64,000 nt of DNA from JAJFKX01 sp965230265 (GTDB lineage Bacteria > Pseudomonadota > Gammaproteobacteria > Xanthomonadales > Wenzhouxiangellaceae): assembly GCA_965230265.1 (NCBI GenBank), contig OZ245999.1, forward strand, positions 3,038,001-3,102,000. Reading direction: 5' to 3'. Within the stretch, counting starts at the first letter, position 1; every line of letters starts with the position of its first letter. The notes beneath the pieces are model-generated. The model was not told where the DNA came from, made no database searches, and saw only the letters and a list, made by a program, of their open reading frames with translations. The translations under genes and the position numbers were made by a program. Of this stretch, positions 52,285 through 61,777 are shown piece after piece.

Positions 52285-54132
52285 TTACTTTTGTTCTGAA
52301 ATAGCCTGGGTTTGAGCGCTTGCCAACTCGGAGTTATTGACCGAAGCAAAGTATAAATCCTTGCTGTAGTGATGATCCATGATATTGGTTTCCCATCCTT
52401 TTACATCCGGGTTAATCAATCGCTTGGTCACGTAGGTGTATAACGGCAAGATAGGTTGATCGGCCAGCAGCATGCGTTCTGCCTCTCGCATTAGGCGGGC
52501 ACGACGGGAAGGGATACGCTCACTTTGTACCTGTTCCAGCAAGCGATCATAGCTGGGATTGTCGTAGCCGGAGTCATTTTGCCCATGCATGGATTGGTAA
52601 ATTTCCAGGAAGGTATAGGCATCACTGTAATCACCAATCCAGCCGGCGCGGAACACTTCGGTCACGCGGCGTTGACGACGGTTCTGCAAAAATACTTTCC
52701 ATTCCTCATTTAATAATGAGGTTTGCACGCCCAATGTCTGTTTCCACATTGCCGCCACCGCCAAAGCAATTTTTTTGTGGTTTTCATTGGTGTTATAACG
52801 CAACTCCAATCGCAGTGGGTTGTCCTCCGAATATCCTGCGCGGGCGTATAAATCGCGAGCCATCTGATTGCGCTCATCCTGGGTCAGCGCCATATAATCA
52901 AACTCTGCCGGAGAGTAATCGGGTATGCCGGGCGGTACCAGGTTAAAACTGGGCAGTTCGCCAAAGCGAGTCACTTTATCGGTCAATAGCTGACGATCGA
53001 CCGCTAAACTCAAAGCCTGTCTTAACTCAAGGTTATCCTCAAAAGGTTCCTGGATGATGTTATAGCCCAAAAAGTATGTCCCCAGCCATGGGCTGATCAC
53101 CAGGGCATCCGGCAGGTTGTCTTCCAGCCAGGTAAATTGACTGTTGGGAACCTCAAAGGTCCAGTCCAGTTCACCCGCACGGAACCGGTTTAACTCGGCG
53201 TGGCGATCCACGATCGGATAATAATAAACCCGCTCCAACCATACCGAATCGGCATCCCAGTAATACGGATTACGATCGATAGCGATGTGCGAATGCACCA
53301 CCCATTCGGATAGTTTGAATGCACCATTGCTGACCAGCCTGCCCGGCCGCACATGCTGACCACCCCATTGCTCAATACTGCCTCGGTGGACCGGAAAGGT
53401 TGAACTATGACTGAGCAAGGCCAAAAAGTAGGGTGTAGGATCGTGCAGCTGAATCTGCACGGTAAGATCATTCAATGCGGTTACGCCCAATTGTTCAACC
53501 GACATTTCACCACTGAGTACCTGCTGGGCATTCAAAATAGGCTCCAATATACGACCGTATTTGGAACCGGTTGCTGGGTTGGTGCTGCGCTGAAAACCAT
53601 AGACAAAATCGTGTGCTGTGACCTGGTCACCGTTTGACCAACGAGCTTCCGGGCGCAGATAGAACGTATAGGTTTTGCCATCACGGCTGACATCCCAACG
53701 GCTGGCTGCACCGGGCATGGTTTCTCCATCCGCACTTTCTGCGGTCAACCCCTGAAACAAATCACGGATAATATTGCCTGCTGGAACACCTTCAGAAAGA
53801 TGAGGGTCCAAAGTATCGGGCTCTTCACCATTACCGCGTCTGAGCGTTCGCTGAGGGTCAATCTCCATGACGACCGTTGCAGCTTCTTGCTGCTGCGTTT
53901 GCTGTGCAGTCTGACCATCAGCTTCCTCACTGCCGATAGCTGCTTCATCATTGGATCCATTGTCTGAGTCATCTGACTCATTTGTCGTCTGAACAGCTGT
54001 CAGTGAACTGGATAGCCCGGATTGATTATTGGCCTGATCACACGACGCCAATAAGCAAACTGTACAAGCCATTGCCAATAGCTGTGTCGAATGTATGATT
54101 TTTGCCAATTTGATTTTCATTTTTTTAAGCAT
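52285..54132 (-). CDS. OppA-like peptide-binding lipoprotein
   Basis: Family 5 solute-binding protein of about 615 residues. Lipobox LLASC, then an acidic and glutamine-rich linker (about 35-95), then RGNGEEPDTLDPHLSEG, RDLFQGLTAE, and the family motif WSNGDQVTAHDFVYGFQRST. The middle and C-terminal lobes follow (ELRQALSLAVDRQLL, NTNENHKKIALAVAAMWK). Closest in pattern to OppA/MppA. No permease genes alongside, so it probably works with a distant ABC system. The start is one of three nearby ATGs. Confidence 0.9.
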   Translation of the reverse strand: MLKKMKIKLAKIIHSTQLLAMACTVCLLASCDQANNQSGLSSSLTAVQTTNESDDSDNGSNDEAAIGSEEADGQTAQQTQQQEAATVVMEIDPQRTLRRGNGEEPDTLDPHLSEGVPAGNIIRDLFQGLTAESADGETMPGAASRWDVSRDGKTYTFYLRPEARWSNGDQVTAHDFVYGFQRSTNPATGSKYGRILEPILNAQQVLSGEMSVEQLGVTALNDLTVQIQLHDPTPYFLALLSHSSTFPVHRGSIEQWGGQHVRPGRLVSNGAFKLSEWVVHSHIAIDRNPYYWDADSVWLERVYYYPIVDRHAELNRFRAGELDWTFEVPNSQFTWLEDNLPDALVISPWLGTYFLGYNIIQEPFEDNLELRQALSLAVDRQLLTDKVTRFGELPSFNLVPPGIPDYSPAEFDYMALTQDERNQMARDLYARAGYSEDNPLRLELRYNTNENHKKIALAVAAMWKQTLGVQTSLLNEEWKVFLQNRRQRRVTEVFRAGWIGDYSDAYTFLEIYQSMHGQNDSGYDNPSYDRLLEQVQSERIPSRRARLMREAERMLLADQPILPLYTYVTKRLINPDVKGWETNIMDHHYSKDLYFASVNNSELASAQTQAISEQK

Positions 54133-54330
54133 ACAACTGCGCACTATCGAGAATCCAGTGATTTAACAACCAATGATCAAACTGACTCGATAACTGCTGC
54201 CAGATTAGCGGACTTGCATAACCACATGCGACAGTTTCATATTATTTTAAGCATACAAATGCTGACAGATTGAATGATCTGCGTGATAATCACCTAACTG
54301 TCTGACAACCCATTGAACAACTCATTCATT

Positions 54331-55704
54331 ATGTCCCAACATCAAGACACCTCAGAGCAACCCGCACCCATCGCCAGCAAACAAGAACTGGTCGATTATC
54401 TGGCTTCCGGCTGTAAGCCCCGGGCGGATTGGCGGATTGGCACTGAGCATGAAAAGTTCGGTTTTTGCTGGGATACATTAAAACCACTGCCATTTGCCGG
54501 TGAACACGGCGTTGAAGCGATTCTGAAAGGTTTGCAATATCAGTTTGATTGGCAGCCAGTCTATGAAGATGGCCATTTGATTGCCTTGCTCAAAGATGGC
54601 TGCTCGGTCACTCTGGAACCTGGTGGACAACTGGAGCTTTCCGGCAAACCGCTGACAAGCCTGCACCAAACCTGCGATGAGGTGCATACCCATCTGCACC
54701 AGGTCAAAACAGTGGCTGACCCATTGAATGTTGGTTTTATCGGTTTGGGCTTTCAACCTAAATGGCGACGGGAAGATATGCAGTGGATGCCCAAGCAGCG
54801 TTACAAAATCATGCGCGAGCATATGCTGAAAGTAGGCACTCTGGGTCATGACATGATGACCCGTACCTGCACCATTCAGGTCAATCTGGATTTTTCCAGT
54901 GAAGCCGATATGGTGAAAAAATTCCGGGTGGGTCTGGCCTTGCAGCCACTGGCAACGGCTTTATTTGCCGATTCCGCACTGGTCGATGGCAAACCATCGG
55001 GTTATTTGAGTTATCGGGCACATATCTGGACCGATACCGACCACCAGCGTACTGGCCAATTACCCTTCGTATTCGAATCAGGCATGGGCTTTGAGCGTTA
55101 TGTCGACTATATGTTGGATGTACCCATGTACTTTGTCTATCGCGATGGACAGCATATCAACGCTGCCGGACAGTCATTCCGCGACTTTATGCAGGGCAAA
55201 CTACCGGCTTTGCCAGGTGAGCTGCCTTCGATAAAAGACTGGGATGACCATTTGACCACCGCTTTCCCGGAAGTACGCCTTAAGCGTTTTCTGGAAATGC
55301 GGGGTGCTGATGGTGGCCCCTGGCGGCGTATTTGTGCCTTACCGGCATTGTGGGTCGGGCTGTTGTATCACCAGCCAAGCCTAGATACCGCCTGGGACTT
55401 GGTTAAAGGCTGGACACTTCAGGATCGGGCACAGTTGATGGAAGATGTATCCCGCAAAGGTTTAAGAGCATCGGTCCGCGGACAACCACTGATCGAGCTG
55501 GCCAGGGCCGTGTTGAAACTGTCACACGATGGTTTGATTGCCCGCAACCAGCTAAATCAGAAAGGTCAAAACGAAACCAGCTTTTTATCGGCCTTGGATG
55601 ATGTGGTGGCCAGTGGGGTCAGCCCGGCAGAGAAAAAATTGCGGCTTTATAACGACAAATGGGGCCAAAATGTTGACCCCATTTTCCAGGAATTTGCGTA
55701 TTGA
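54331..55704 (+). CDS. gshA: Glutamate-cysteine ligase, GCS2/plant-type
   Basis: First step of glutathione synthesis. About 457 residues of the class found in plants and many alpha- and gammaproteobacteria: RADWRIGTEHEKFGF, VTLEPGGQLELSG, TCTIQVNLDFSSE, SGMGFERYVDYMLDVPMYF, and the substrate-binding RLKRFLEMRGADGGPWRRIC. The ATG at 54331 is followed by MSQHQDTSEQ; an ATG at 54313 is possible. No strong ribosome binding site at either. Confidence 0.94.
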   Translation: MSQHQDTSEQPAPIASKQELVDYLASGCKPRADWRIGTEHEKFGFCWDTLKPLPFAGEHGVEAILKGLQYQFDWQPVYEDGHLIALLKDGCSVTLEPGGQLELSGKPLTSLHQTCDEVHTHLHQVKTVADPLNVGFIGLGFQPKWRREDMQWMPKQRYKIMREHMLKVGTLGHDMMTRTCTIQVNLDFSSEADMVKKFRVGLALQPLATALFADSALVDGKPSGYLSYRAHIWTDTDHQRTGQLPFVFESGMGFERYVDYMLDVPMYFVYRDGQHINAAGQSFRDFMQGKLPALPGELPSIKDWDDHLTTAFPEVRLKRFLEMRGADGGPWRRICALPALWVGLLYHQPSLDTAWDLVKGWTLQDRAQLMEDVSRKGLRASVRGQPLIELARAVLKLSHDGLIARNQLNQKGQNETSFLSALDDVVASGVSPAEKKLRLYNDKWGQNVDPIFQEFAY

Positions 55705-55745
55705 TCAGGCATTGCCTGATCGGTTAACGACAAAGCCTTAAGTAA

Positions 55746-56183
55746 TCAGCTCTGGTCTTCGGTTTTCCAAACCACCAGTTTCCAGTCTTCACGACGGCCA
55801 CTATCGGCTTTTAAACCCACGTAATAGATTTTTCCAGCTTCTACATCCAACACCAATGGCTCGGTCGGTGGGAAACTGCGATCACCTGCCAAACCAGGCA
55901 CAAAACTGCGGCTAAGGGTGCTTGCATCTACAGTACCAATTTCATGGCGACCAGGCTTTAGCCATACAGAACTACGACGGGCAGGGATTTCCTGACCATC
56001 AACTTTGTTGATTTTTACTGCGTATAAATACTGTGCCGGCAAATCCACACTGGTGATTACCTGACCATGTGGTTCGTGAGGTTGAGCGATAAATCGGCTG
56101 TTATCAACGCCACCGCAGGCAGTCAAAACCACCGCCGTCAGAGCAATCAAAATCAAATTCGTTTTCTTCAATTTACGTACCAT
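55746..56183 (-). CDS. Small lipoprotein
   Basis: About 145 residues. Lipobox VLTACGG, then a compact beta-rich region with LYAVKINKVDGQEIPARRSS, VWLKPGRHEIGTVDAST and LDVEAGKIYYVGLKADSGRR, the pattern of proteins with a PEGA-like beta strand set. Family not firmly recognised. GAGAG upstream of the ATG at 56183. Confidence 0.65.
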   Translation of the reverse strand: MVRKLKKTNLILIALTAVVLTACGGVDNSRFIAQPHEPHGQVITSVDLPAQYLYAVKINKVDGQEIPARRSSVWLKPGRHEIGTVDASTLSRSFVPGLAGDRSFPPTEPLVLDVEAGKIYYVGLKADSGRREDWKLVVWKTEDQS

Positions 56184-56389
56184 TAGCACTCTCCATAATC
56201 TTAAGATAGCCGACCTACGAAGGTATTCTTACATAGTTTATGACTATTCTCCAGCCACAAGGTTGCAACTACTCTACACCTATGAGACCTAACAAAGCGT
56301 TAATCCATGACAAAATTCTCTATATACATGGACATAGCAGAATAATTTTTGGTTATCAGCAGGCGTTTAACCGACCATGTTTTAGGCAG

Positions 56390-56923
56390 CTAGATGACTT
56401 GCCAGGCGCCTGATTTAAGCCCGGATACTGAAATTGAACCGATAGACTGTCTCACCAAACGCAGCGTCGGTAAGCCGACCGCCGCTGTCATTCGCCTTAC
56501 CTGGCGATTACGACCTTCATAAAGTACCAGTTCTAGCCAGGTAACAGTTTTGCCTTTGCGCGGTGCTATCGGTACTGGCCGTGGCCATATCCAACCCGGT
56601 TTGCCAGACAGCACTTGGACTTGTGCCGGTTGCGTCATGCCCTCTTTAAGTTGAACCCCGGTGGTTAGTTTTTTGATCGCTGAGGCAGTCACCAAACCTT
56701 CTACCTGCACTAAATAGGTTTTTGCCCAGTGTTTACCTGGTGCGCTTATTTTGGCCTGCAGCTCACCATCATCAGTCAGCAACAGCAAACCCTCACTATC
56801 CAGATCCAGCCGGCCTGCCGCATAAACACCGGGTTGATCAATATAATCTGCCAGGGTTGGTCGTCCCTGGGTATCGGTGAACTGACACAGCACACCATAA
56901 GGTTTATTAAAGGCTATCAGCAC
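56390..56923 (-). CDS. rluE: 23S rRNA pseudouridine synthase, RluE-type
   Basis: About 177 residues. FNKPYGVLCQFTD, catalytic aspartate in AAGRLDLDSEGLLLLTDDGE, KTYLVQVEG, and the closing EGRNRQVRRMTAAVGLPTL. Lacks an S4 domain, as does RluE, which modifies U2457 of 23S rRNA. Confidence 0.93.
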   Translation of the reverse strand: MLIAFNKPYGVLCQFTDTQGRPTLADYIDQPGVYAAGRLDLDSEGLLLLTDDGELQAKISAPGKHWAKTYLVQVEGLVTASAIKKLTTGVQLKEGMTQPAQVQVLSGKPGWIWPRPVPIAPRKGKTVTWLELVLYEGRNRQVRRMTAAVGLPTLRLVRQSIGSISVSGLKSGAWQVI

Positions 56924-56953
56924 TTAAAACACGACTTAAGGCAGTGCATCAAC

Positions 56954-58348
56954 TTAAAACGGCAGATCAAAATGCGATGCCAGCTGTTTTATCTGATTGC
57001 TGAATTGGTCTTGGATCCGCCGTAAAGCCTGTTCATTATCGGCCTCAAAGCGCATCACCAGTACCGGTGTTGTATTTGACGCCCGAATCAGACCCCAGCC
57101 ATCAGCGTAATCAGCACGCACACCGTCAATGGTATTGAGCTGTGCGTTATCAAAACTGGCCTGCTGCTGAAACTGCTTGATAAACGCATGGTTTTCGCCC
57201 TCTTCGGTGTGAATATGCAACTCTGGTGTATTAATGCCGGTTGGCAGACTGCGCAACAGCGCGGCAGTGTTTTGCTGCCGGGACAATATCGTTAACAACC
57301 TGGCCGCTGCGAACAAAGCATCATCAAAGCCAAACCAGGGTTTGCCAAAGAAGAAGTGGCCACTCATTTCACCCGCCAGCGGGGCATCCAGTTCACGCAT
57401 TTTGCGTTTAATCAACGAGTGTCCGGTTCGCCACATGACCGGATTACCGCCCTGTTCCTGAATGCGTTGTGCCAGCCGCCCGGTACATTTGACATCAAAG
57501 ATAATGGTTTCACCCGGCTGACTGTTGAGCACATCCTCAGCAAACAGCATCATCAATCGATCCGCCCAGATAATGTCGCAATCGTCAATGGTTTCACCTG
57601 GCACCACCACACCCAGACGATCGCCATCACCGTCAAAAGCCAGGCCCAGCTCTGCGCGGTGTTCGATCAATGATGCTTTCAGATCATTAAGGTTTTCCGG
57701 GTTACTTGGGTCCGGGTGGTGATTGGGGAAATGTCCATCCACCTTTGCAAACAGATTAATGGCCTCTACACCCAAGGCCTGGAACAGCTGTGGAGCAATA
57801 CACCCGGCAATACCGTTGCCGTAATCAGCCACAATCTTCATTGGCCGGGATAAACGGTTGTGTCCGATAACTGCTTGCAGATAGTCCGTTAATACATTTT
57901 TCTGCTGGTAATCACCCGGTTGCTCGGCAGTGATCAGATCATCCTCATGAATCCGGGTATGCAAGGCAGTAATTTCTGCTCCCGCCAGCGTCACGCCAGC
58001 CACCATGATTTTGCAACCGTTGTAATCGGGCGGGTTGTGACTGCCCGTCAACATGATGCCGCTGCCATCTCCGATAGTGTGTGCGGCGTAATAAAGCACG
58101 GGCGTTGGCGCTGCACCAATATCAATCACCGTAGCGCCTGCAGCACGTATCCCCCGTGCCAAAGCTGCACTGAGTTTGGGACCAGATAGACGGCCATCAC
58201 GCCCAATCACCACTCGCTCGACACCAGCCTGTAAGGACTGACTGGCAACCGCCTGCCCAATCAATTGCACACCCTCTTCAGTCAGGGTTTTATCGACGAT
58301 GCCACGAATATCGTAGGCACGAAAAATACTGCTATCGGGCAATAACAT
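56954..58348 (-). CDS. algC: Phosphomannomutase/phosphoglucomutase AlgC
   Basis: Interconverts hexose 1- and 6-phosphates for lipopolysaccharide and exopolysaccharide precursors. SIFRAYDIRGIVDKTLTEEG, catalytic serine in TGSHNPPDYNG, metal-binding DGDGDRLG, sugar-binding GEMSGHFFF, and phosphate-binding RASNTTPVLVMRFEA. About 464 residues. Follows dut and coaBC as in Pseudomonas. ATG at 58348 chosen over 58360. Confidence 0.95.
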   Translation of the reverse strand: MLLPDSSIFRAYDIRGIVDKTLTEEGVQLIGQAVASQSLQAGVERVVIGRDGRLSGPKLSAALARGIRAAGATVIDIGAAPTPVLYYAAHTIGDGSGIMLTGSHNPPDYNGCKIMVAGVTLAGAEITALHTRIHEDDLITAEQPGDYQQKNVLTDYLQAVIGHNRLSRPMKIVADYGNGIAGCIAPQLFQALGVEAINLFAKVDGHFPNHHPDPSNPENLNDLKASLIEHRAELGLAFDGDGDRLGVVVPGETIDDCDIIWADRLMMLFAEDVLNSQPGETIIFDVKCTGRLAQRIQEQGGNPVMWRTGHSLIKRKMRELDAPLAGEMSGHFFFGKPWFGFDDALFAAARLLTILSRQQNTAALLRSLPTGINTPELHIHTEEGENHAFIKQFQQQASFDNAQLNTIDGVRADYADGWGLIRASNTTPVLVMRFEADNEQALRRIQDQFSNQIKQLASHFDLPF

Positions 58349-58418
58349 GGAATGTCCCATCCTGTTGTATCAAAAAATGAATATTAGAATTTAGCAGTGA
58401 CCGTTTAATGACGGCTGA

Positions 58419-58874
58419 CTAATGGCGACCACTATGGCCAAAACCACCGGCGCCACGCTGACTCTCAGTAAAGTCGCTGACAACATTGAATTTAGCCTGC
58501 ACCACGGGCACGATCACCAGTTGTGCCAGGCGTTCACCAATCTCCATCACAAAAGGCTGTTTACCGCGGTTCCAGCACGGCACCATTAATGGGCCTTGAT
58601 AATCGCTGTCGATCAAACCCACCAGATTACCCAGCACAATGCCATGCTTATGGCCCAGGCCCGAACGTGGCAATACCATTCCAGCCAGGCCCGGATCAGC
58701 AATATGCATCGCCATCCCGGTGGAAATCAGTTGCGTATCGCCGGGGTTAAGTGTCAATGGCTGCTCCAGCATGGCACGCAGGTCCAAACCGGCAGAACCT
58801 TCTGTGGCATATTCCGGCAGTGGAAAATCACTGCCCAAACGTTTATCCAAAATGCGTAAATCGATACTTTGCAT
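58419..58874 (-). CDS. dut: dUTP pyrophosphatase
   Basis: Trimeric enzyme that hydrolyses dUTP to dUMP. The five motifs are present: AGLDLRA, PRSGLGHKHG, GNLVGLIDSDYQG, RLAQLVIVP, and the C-terminal RGAGGFGHSGRH. About 151 residues. Nine bases downstream of coaB. Confidence 0.97.
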   Translation of the reverse strand: MQSIDLRILDKRLGSDFPLPEYATEGSAGLDLRAMLEQPLTLNPGDTQLISTGMAMHIADPGLAGMVLPRSGLGHKHGIVLGNLVGLIDSDYQGPLMVPCWNRGKQPFVMEIGERLAQLVIVPVVQAKFNVVSDFTESQRGAGGFGHSGRH

Positions 58875-58883
58875 GGTGACCTT

Positions 58884-59546
58884 TTAGACTCTCAGGCGTT
58901 GATATTCGGCTGCTATTTCATCCACCAAACGAGACGCCAAATCGCATTTGGCCTGATTTGGCAGGGGTTGCTGGCGGCCATCGGGATACATCAATAACAA
59001 GGCATTATCGCAGCAATCGAAACCCAAACCTTCTCCAACATGGTTAGCAGCAATCATATGCAGGTTTTTTTTGCGCAGCTTGCGCATGGCGTGATGTTCA
59101 ATGTCATTGGTTTCAGCGGCAAAACCTACGGTAAAAGGTCTATTGGGCAATGCCGCCACTTCGGCCAGAATATCCGGATTTTGCACCAAACGCAGGGTTA
59201 GATCGCCGCCATCTTTTTTAATCTTCTTATCGCTGACTTCAGCAGGACGATAGTCGGCAACAGCTGCACAACCAATAAATATGTCGCAATTATCAATATT
59301 GTTCATCACCTGCTCGCGCATCTGCAAGGCACTGCGCACATCGATTCTTTGTGCGACAGATGGGCATTCTTGCTGGCAGGGACCGGCGACCAGTATGACC
59401 TTTGCACCGGCATCCGAAGCTGCCTGCGCCACAGCAAAACCCATCTTGCCGGAGCTGCGATTACCCAGGAAACGGACCGGATCAAGGTCTTCATAAGTTG
59501 GGCCTGCGGTTACCACAATGGTTTTGCCTTGCAATACTTTGTTCAT
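58884..59546 (-). CDS. coaBC: Phosphopantothenoylcysteine synthetase (CoaB part of coaBC)
   Basis: Second half of the normally fused CoaBC: joins phosphopantothenate with cysteine using CTP. Visible: IVVTAGPTYEDLDPVRFLGN, RSSGKMGFAVAQAA, AAVADYRPAE, the lysine-rich KKIKKDGGDLTL, and GFAAETNDI. The frame is open 5' to 59669, but residues before about LTPEQL do not match the family. An ATG at 59546 with GGTGA four bases upstream could start it as a separate protein. See the CoaC entry for the frame break. Confidence 0.88.
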   Translation of the reverse strand: MNKVLQGKTIVVTAGPTYEDLDPVRFLGNRSSGKMGFAVAQAASDAGAKVILVAGPCQQECPSVAQRIDVRSALQMREQVMNNIDNCDIFIGCAAVADYRPAEVSDKKIKKDGGDLTLRLVQNPDILAEVAALPNRPFTVGFAAETNDIEHHAMRKLRKKNLHMIAANHVGEGLGFDCCDNALLLMYPDGRQQPLPNQAKCDLASRLVDEIAAEYQRLRV

Positions 59547-59550
59547 GTAT

Positions 59551-60129
59551 TCACCGATGAGCTGCTCTGGTGTCAGAAAAATCCTGAATCTGTTCCAGAA
59601 TCTGCTGCGGTTCCAGCATCCGTCCAGGACCGGTTTCTCCACAGGCCTGATCACCACTGTCAGGACCAACCAGCGTAACGCCTCGACTCAACAGCATTTG
59701 CACATTGTGCTGTGTGGCTGGGTGTTGCCACATTTGCTGATTCATGGCCGGAGCAATCATCAGCGGTGCAGTGGTGGCCAAGCACAACGTGGCTAATAAA
59801 TCATCTGCCATGCCATGGGTTAAACGCGCCATCACATCTGCGCTGGCCGGAGCGATCACAATTAAATCTGCCCATCGCGCCAGCTCAATATGCCCCATGG
59901 CATGCTCTGCCTGAGCATCAAACAACCCAGTCCGTACTGGCTTGCCTGACAAAGCCTGTAAGGTCAGCGGGGTAATAAAAGCTTCAGCACCGGCTGTCAT
60001 CACGACCTGAACATCCGCGCCTGCTTTTATCAGCAAACGAGTTAGTTCAGCCGCTTTATAAGCTGCAATACCACCGGAAATACCCAGCAGAATACGTTTT
60101 TGAGTCAATGTTTCTCCCTGCATAGTCAT
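59551..60129 (-). CDS. coaBC: Phosphopantothenoylcysteine decarboxylase (CoaC part of coaBC)
   Basis: First half of CoaBC: flavin-dependent decarboxylation of phosphopantothenoylcysteine. Shows RILLGISGGIAAYKAAEL, catalytic His in MGHIELARWAD, APASADVMARLTHGMADDLL, the PXMNXXMW motif PAMNQQMW, and GRMLEP. The frame leaves the family after QIQDF and stops at 59551-59553; the family continues in the next frame as LTPEQLIGEY. The break lies at a run of five Ts, where removing one T would restore a single CoaBC protein. It could be a sequencing error, a mutation with reinitiation at 59546, or a true split. Confidence 0.88.
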   Translation of the reverse strand: MTMQGETLTQKRILLGISGGIAAYKAAELTRLLIKAGADVQVVMTAGAEAFITPLTLQALSGKPVRTGLFDAQAEHAMGHIELARWADLIVIAPASADVMARLTHGMADDLLATLCLATTAPLMIAPAMNQQMWQHPATQHNVQMLLSRGVTLVGPDSGDQACGETGPGRMLEPQQILEQIQDFSDTRAAHR

Positions 60130-60256
60130 GCCAAAGCTCTATTTACCTACAAGATTGTGCGCCTGATTCATACATGCTGCAAACGTCTATATGCGTATTC
60201 TTGACCACAATTTCACTATTTCAACAGCATAATCTAAATACACAAGGCAATAAACA

Positions 60257-60931
60257 ATGGCAATAACGGATTGGCCTAAAAATGAACGACCCCGGGAAAA
60301 GCTACTGGCACATGGAGCAGAAACTTTAAGCGATGCCGAACTTCTGGCGATATTTTTGCGTATCGGCATGCCGGGTAAATCGGCTGTTGATCTGGCACGC
60401 GAACTATTAAAAAACTTTGGCAGCCTACGTAAACTGCTGATTGCAGACAGACATCAATTCTGTCAGCAGCCAGGTCTGGGGCCAGCCAAATTTGTGCAGT
60501 TACAAGCGGTTTTGGAAATCGCCCGCCGACATATTAATGAACAACTGAAGTGTGGTGAAGAACTCACCACCGCTGAACATACCCGCAAATACCTGCGACA
60601 TGTCCTGCGTGATCAGCGCAATGAACAGTTTGGCTGTCTGTTTTTGGATACCAAACACCGCGTACTGGAATGGGAGGTAATATTTAAAGGCACACTCGAC
60701 GCCACCGCAGTTTACCCGCGCGTTGTGATTGAACGTGCACTCTCGCATAACGCTGCAGCCGTTATTGCCGCCCATAACCATCCATCTGGCGTTGCCGAAC
60801 CAAGCGCTGCAGACATTAACATCACCCGGCGACTGAAGGAGTCTTTGGCCTTGCTCGATATCCGCCTTCTGGATCACTTCATCATTGGCGATAGCGAGCC
60901 GGTATCTATGGCTGAATTGGGCATGGTTTGA
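60257..60931 (+). CDS. radC: RadC-family JAB-domain protein
   Basis: About 224 residues. N-terminal helix-hairpin-helix-like part (RPREKLLAHGAETLSDAELL, LPGLGPAK-like QPGLGPAKFVQLQA) and a C-terminal JAMM/MPN-type metal site: HNHPSG with following AAD, plus LLDHFIIGD. Historically called a repair protein; later work questions that. Upstream of rpmB-rpmG as in most gammaproteobacteria. Confidence 0.95.
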   Translation: MAITDWPKNERPREKLLAHGAETLSDAELLAIFLRIGMPGKSAVDLARELLKNFGSLRKLLIADRHQFCQQPGLGPAKFVQLQAVLEIARRHINEQLKCGEELTTAEHTRKYLRHVLRDQRNEQFGCLFLDTKHRVLEWEVIFKGTLDATAVYPRVVIERALSHNAAAVIAAHNHPSGVAEPSAADINITRRLKESLALLDIRLLDHFIIGDSEPVSMAELGMV

Positions 60932-60951
60932 TGATGATGTGTACTACATCC

Positions 60952-61056
60952 GTAGGTCGGTTTAGAGCGACCAGCGCGTAAACCAACAATGCGCTCAAAA
61001 CGCAGCTTGAACAACACAGAGACTTCAACTGTCGGCTTACGGCTACGCCCAGCCTG
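60952..61056. repeat. REP-like extragenic palindromic element
   Basis: GTAGGTCGGTTTA...GTAAACCAAC forms an imperfect hairpin (60956-60987). About 45 bases on, TGTCGGCTTACGGC gives a related half-unit in the opposite orientation. Motifs of the form TAGGTCGGCTTA...TAAGCCGACA are common extragenic repeats in proteobacteria. This occupies much of the radC-rpmB spacer; the rest (61057-61265) should hold the rpmB promoter. Confidence 0.5.
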
Positions 61057-61265
61057 CACAAGTTTTGATTCCTAATTTTGAGACAAACCTCCATGCAAGA
61101 TTAGTACAATCCACCTAGATTCGCTTCTGGTTTCTGTGCTTCTGACTGGGAACCTTGCTTGTACTGCAATCCAAGCTGCAATTTATAGCCCGCGGCTGTT
61201 GATTTACCCAAAAATATAGGGCATTATGTGCGGCTATTTAACTTATTTACTGATGGGATTCAATC

Positions 61266-61502
61266 ATGTCTCGAGTCTGTCAAGTGACTGGCAAACGGCC
61301 TGCGGTCGGTAACCATGTTTCGCACTCCAATATCAAGACGCGTCGCCGGTTTTTACCAAACCTGCATTCGCACCGCTTTTGGGTTGCCAGCGAAAACCGT
61401 TGGATCAAACTGCGGGTATCCACCAAAGGTCTGCGCACGATTGATAAACGCGGTATTGACGCCGTGTTGGCTGATATGCGTGCGCGCGGCGAAAAGGTTT
61501 AA
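61266..61502 (+). CDS. rpmB: 50S ribosomal protein L28
   Basis: 78-residue ribosomal protein: SRVCQVTGKRPAVGNHVSHS, TRRRFLPNLHSHRFWVASEN and the closing RGIDAVLADMRARGEKV. Twelve bases before rpmG, the universal pair of the group. Confidence 0.98.
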   Translation: MSRVCQVTGKRPAVGNHVSHSNIKTRRRFLPNLHSHRFWVASENRWIKLRVSTKGLRTIDKRGIDAVLADMRARGEKV

Positions 61503-61514
61503 GGAGCAACTCTC

Positions 61515-61682
61515 ATGGCTAAATCAGCACGCGATAAAATCCGCCTGACATCATCTGCCGGTACCGGTCATTTCTATACCACCGATAAGAACAAAAGAAA
61601 CACTCCGGAAAAAATGGAAATGAAAAAGTACGATCCAGTGATTCGTAAGCATGTGATGTACAAAGAAGGCAAGATTAAGTAA
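61515..61682 (+). CDS. rpmG: 50S ribosomal protein L33
   Basis: 55 residues, starting MAKSARDKIRLTSSAGTGHF, with YTTDKNKRNTPEKMEMKKYD and ending YKEGKIK. It lacks the zinc-binding cysteine pairs, the usual Cys-minus form of gammaproteobacteria. AGGAG lies upstream of the ATG at 61515. A terminator follows directly. Confidence 0.97.
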   Translation: MAKSARDKIRLTSSAGTGHFYTTDKNKRNTPEKMEMKKYDPVIRKHVMYKEGKIK

Positions 61683-61705
61683 TCGCCTTTTTACAATGAA
61701 TATTT

Positions 61706-61732
61706 AAAAACCGCCTTTCAGGCGGTTTTTTT
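61706..61732 (+). terminator. Intrinsic terminator after rpmG
   Basis: AAAAACCGCC, short loop, GGCGGTTTTTTT. Confidence 0.9.
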
Positions 61733-61777
61733 ATGCCCGCATCACAGCAAGCCAATAAACTTGTTCGTTCTGTTCTG

